From an uncultured bacterium (lineage in GTDB: Bacteria; Patescibacteriota; Patescibacteriia; CAIQCM01), in NCBI GenBank assembly GCA_903870305.1, contig CAIQCM010000078.1, forward strand, positions 1 to 6,792: a stretch of DNA of 6,792 bases. Reading direction: 5' to 3'. The translations under genes and the position numbers were made by a program. The notes under the pieces are model-generated. The model made no database searches. It was not told the origin of the DNA and saw nothing but the letters and a program-made list of their open reading frames with translations. This document shows, piece after piece, positions 6,368-6,792 of this stretch (position 1 is its first letter; each line of letters opens with the position of its first letter).

Positions 6368-6410
6368 CATAACCGTGAAAACATGCACAAAAAACCTCTT
6401 TTTCACGATT
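6350..6410. promoter_or_regulatory. Operator-like inverted repeat around the fic -35 box
   Basis: TTTTCACGGTT (6350-6360) and AACCGTGAAAA (6371-6381) are perfect 11-bp arms separated by 10 bp. The -35 box lies between them, and one arm fills most of the spacer before the -10 box. A third half-site, TTTTCACGATT, at 6400-6410 is in the same orientation as the first and exactly 50 bp from it. A protein bound here would block the polymerase, so this is most likely a repressor operator, perhaps for the Fic HTH itself. Confidence 0.75.
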
Positions 6411-6440
6411 ATGATACCAAAAACGATCAATGTATACAAA

Positions 6441-6455
6441 CCTTAAATTTTAAGG
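6441..6455. repeat. Short palindrome before array B
   Basis: CCTTAAA and TTTAAGG form 7-bp arms around a single T, directly left of the TTCTGTCCCC sequence that starts array B. It could be part of the left end of the repeat element or a weak dyad of no consequence. Confidence 0.3.
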
Positions 6456-6459
6456 GTTC

Positions 6460-6662
6460 TGTCCCCTGCATTTCTCAAAACTCACGACCGTGAGATTGGG
6501 GAAATGACTTCTCAAAACTCACGACCGTGAGATTGGTGAAATTATTTCTCAAAACTCACGACCGTGAGATTGGTGAAATAATTTCTCAAATACCCACGGT
6601 CGTGAGATTGGTGAAATGACTTCTTAAAACTCACGACCGTGGGTTTTTGAGAAGTTGGGACA
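6460..6662. repeat. Array B: five quasi-palindromic units with inverted ends
   Basis: Cores of 14 bp start at 6481, 6518, 6555, 6593 and 6630, with the same conserved spacers as array A. The array is bounded by matching inverted ends. On the left, TGTCCC (6460-6465) is followed by TTTCTCAAAACTCACG. On the right, CGTGGGTTTTTGAGAA is followed by TTGGGACA, ending at 6662. The centres are AC, AC, AC, GT, AC from left to right, so one unit is flipped. The right flank GGGACAAAAACGC is the same as in array A. It lies upstream of fic. Confidence 0.93.
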
Positions 6663-6698
6663 AAAACGCTTCGTTGGTAAAAAATTCAAAAAAATAAA

Positions 6699-6746
6699 CA
6701 TCCCAAAAACTCACGGTCGTGAGTTTTTGGGATGCTATAAAATAAT
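6699..6746. repeat. Perfect 36-nt palindrome plus TATAAAATAAT (copy B)
   Basis: CATCCCAAAAACTCACG (6699-6715), centre GT, and the exact complement of the arm (6718-6734): 17 perfect base pairs. One C later comes TATAAAATAAT (6736-6746), then GTATAACGTCAAATAT as in copy A. The inner part, A5-stem-T5, is shaped like a bidirectional terminator. Read on the minus strand it is followed by TTTATTTTTTTG. Confidence 0.92.
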
Positions 6747-6772
6747 AGAGTATAACGTCAAATATTTTAGGT

Positions 6773-6792
6773 GAGACCTACGCGTAGGTCTC
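6773..6792. repeat. Perfect 20-bp palindrome at the window end
   Basis: GAGACCTACGCGTAGGTCTC is its own reverse complement and ends on the last base of the window. The preceding TAGGT (6768-6772) can also pair with ACCTA (6776-6780), so two folds compete. It may be the start of a larger inverted repeat cut by the window edge, or a fold-back at a contig end. Confidence 0.7.

Noticed and set aside
3700..6746. Integron attC sites between single-gene cassettes
   Set aside because: The gene-repeat-gene pattern is suggestive, but I could not find the paired RYYYAAC and GTTRRRY core sites, and the stems are perfect dyads without the usual bulges.
6328..6792. Antitoxin gene (FicA or Phd-like) next to fic
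   Set aside because: No frame with such a product is found upstream or downstream; the inhibitory motif is inside the Fic protein itself.

Overview
The window looks like bacterial chromosome, most plausibly from a Patescibacteria (Candidate Phyla Radiation)-like genome recovered from a metagenome. This assignment is an inference. It rests on the mix of one housekeeping enzyme (enolase) with unrecognised helical and coiled-coil proteins, on weak or missing Shine-Dalgarno sites, and on an almost leaderless promoter. No rRNA, tRNA or CRISPR was found. The genes end in TAA or TGA and contain no in-frame stops under the standard bacterial code.

Layout. (1) 3-2078, plus strand: the 3' part of a long Lys/Ala/Glu-rich helical repeat protein that enters from outside the window. 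(2) 2077-2113: a perfect 18-bp-arm hairpin that serves as a shared terminator between convergent genes. (3) 2123-3376, minus: enolase, with all catalytic residues and a small heptanucleotide tandem repeat inside the gene. (4) 3448-3615, minus: a 55-residue very acidic protein upstream of enolase. (5) 3616-3867: intergenic, with a diverged copy of a 36-nt palindrome plus TATAAAATAAT and a possible terminator for the next gene. (6) 3868-4848, minus: an unrecognised 326-aa helical-repeat protein with a good ribosome binding site. (7) 4849-5455: about 600 bp without a gene, holding an operator-like dyad, a five-unit palindrome array (A) and a 36-nt hairpin followed by TATAAAATAAT. (8) 5456-6328, minus: a Fic-domain protein with an N-terminal inhibitory motif and a C-terminal excisionase-like helix-turn-helix. 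(9) 6329-6792: the fic promoter and operator, a second five-unit array (B), a perfect 36-nt hairpin with TATAAAATAAT, and a perfect 20-bp palindrome at the window edge.

The most interesting part is the repeat system. Arrays A and B each hold five quasi-palindromes (CTCACG-AC/GT-CGTGAG) in exactly 163 bp, and each is followed by a long palindrome and the same 11-mer. The two lie in direct orientation on either side of fic, and a third, diverged copy of the long palindrome sits upstream of the acidic-protein/enolase genes. Compensatory base changes appear in the long palindrome and in the small stem between units, so the dyads themselves look conserved. The heptamer TCACGGT at the heart of every unit also forms the two arms of an inverted repeat around the fic -35 box. 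The working hypothesis is that the HTH-bearing Fic protein, or another regulator, recognises both the arrays and the fic promoter, and that the repeats are a MITE-like or operator-like family. This is inference; no function is shown by sequence alone.
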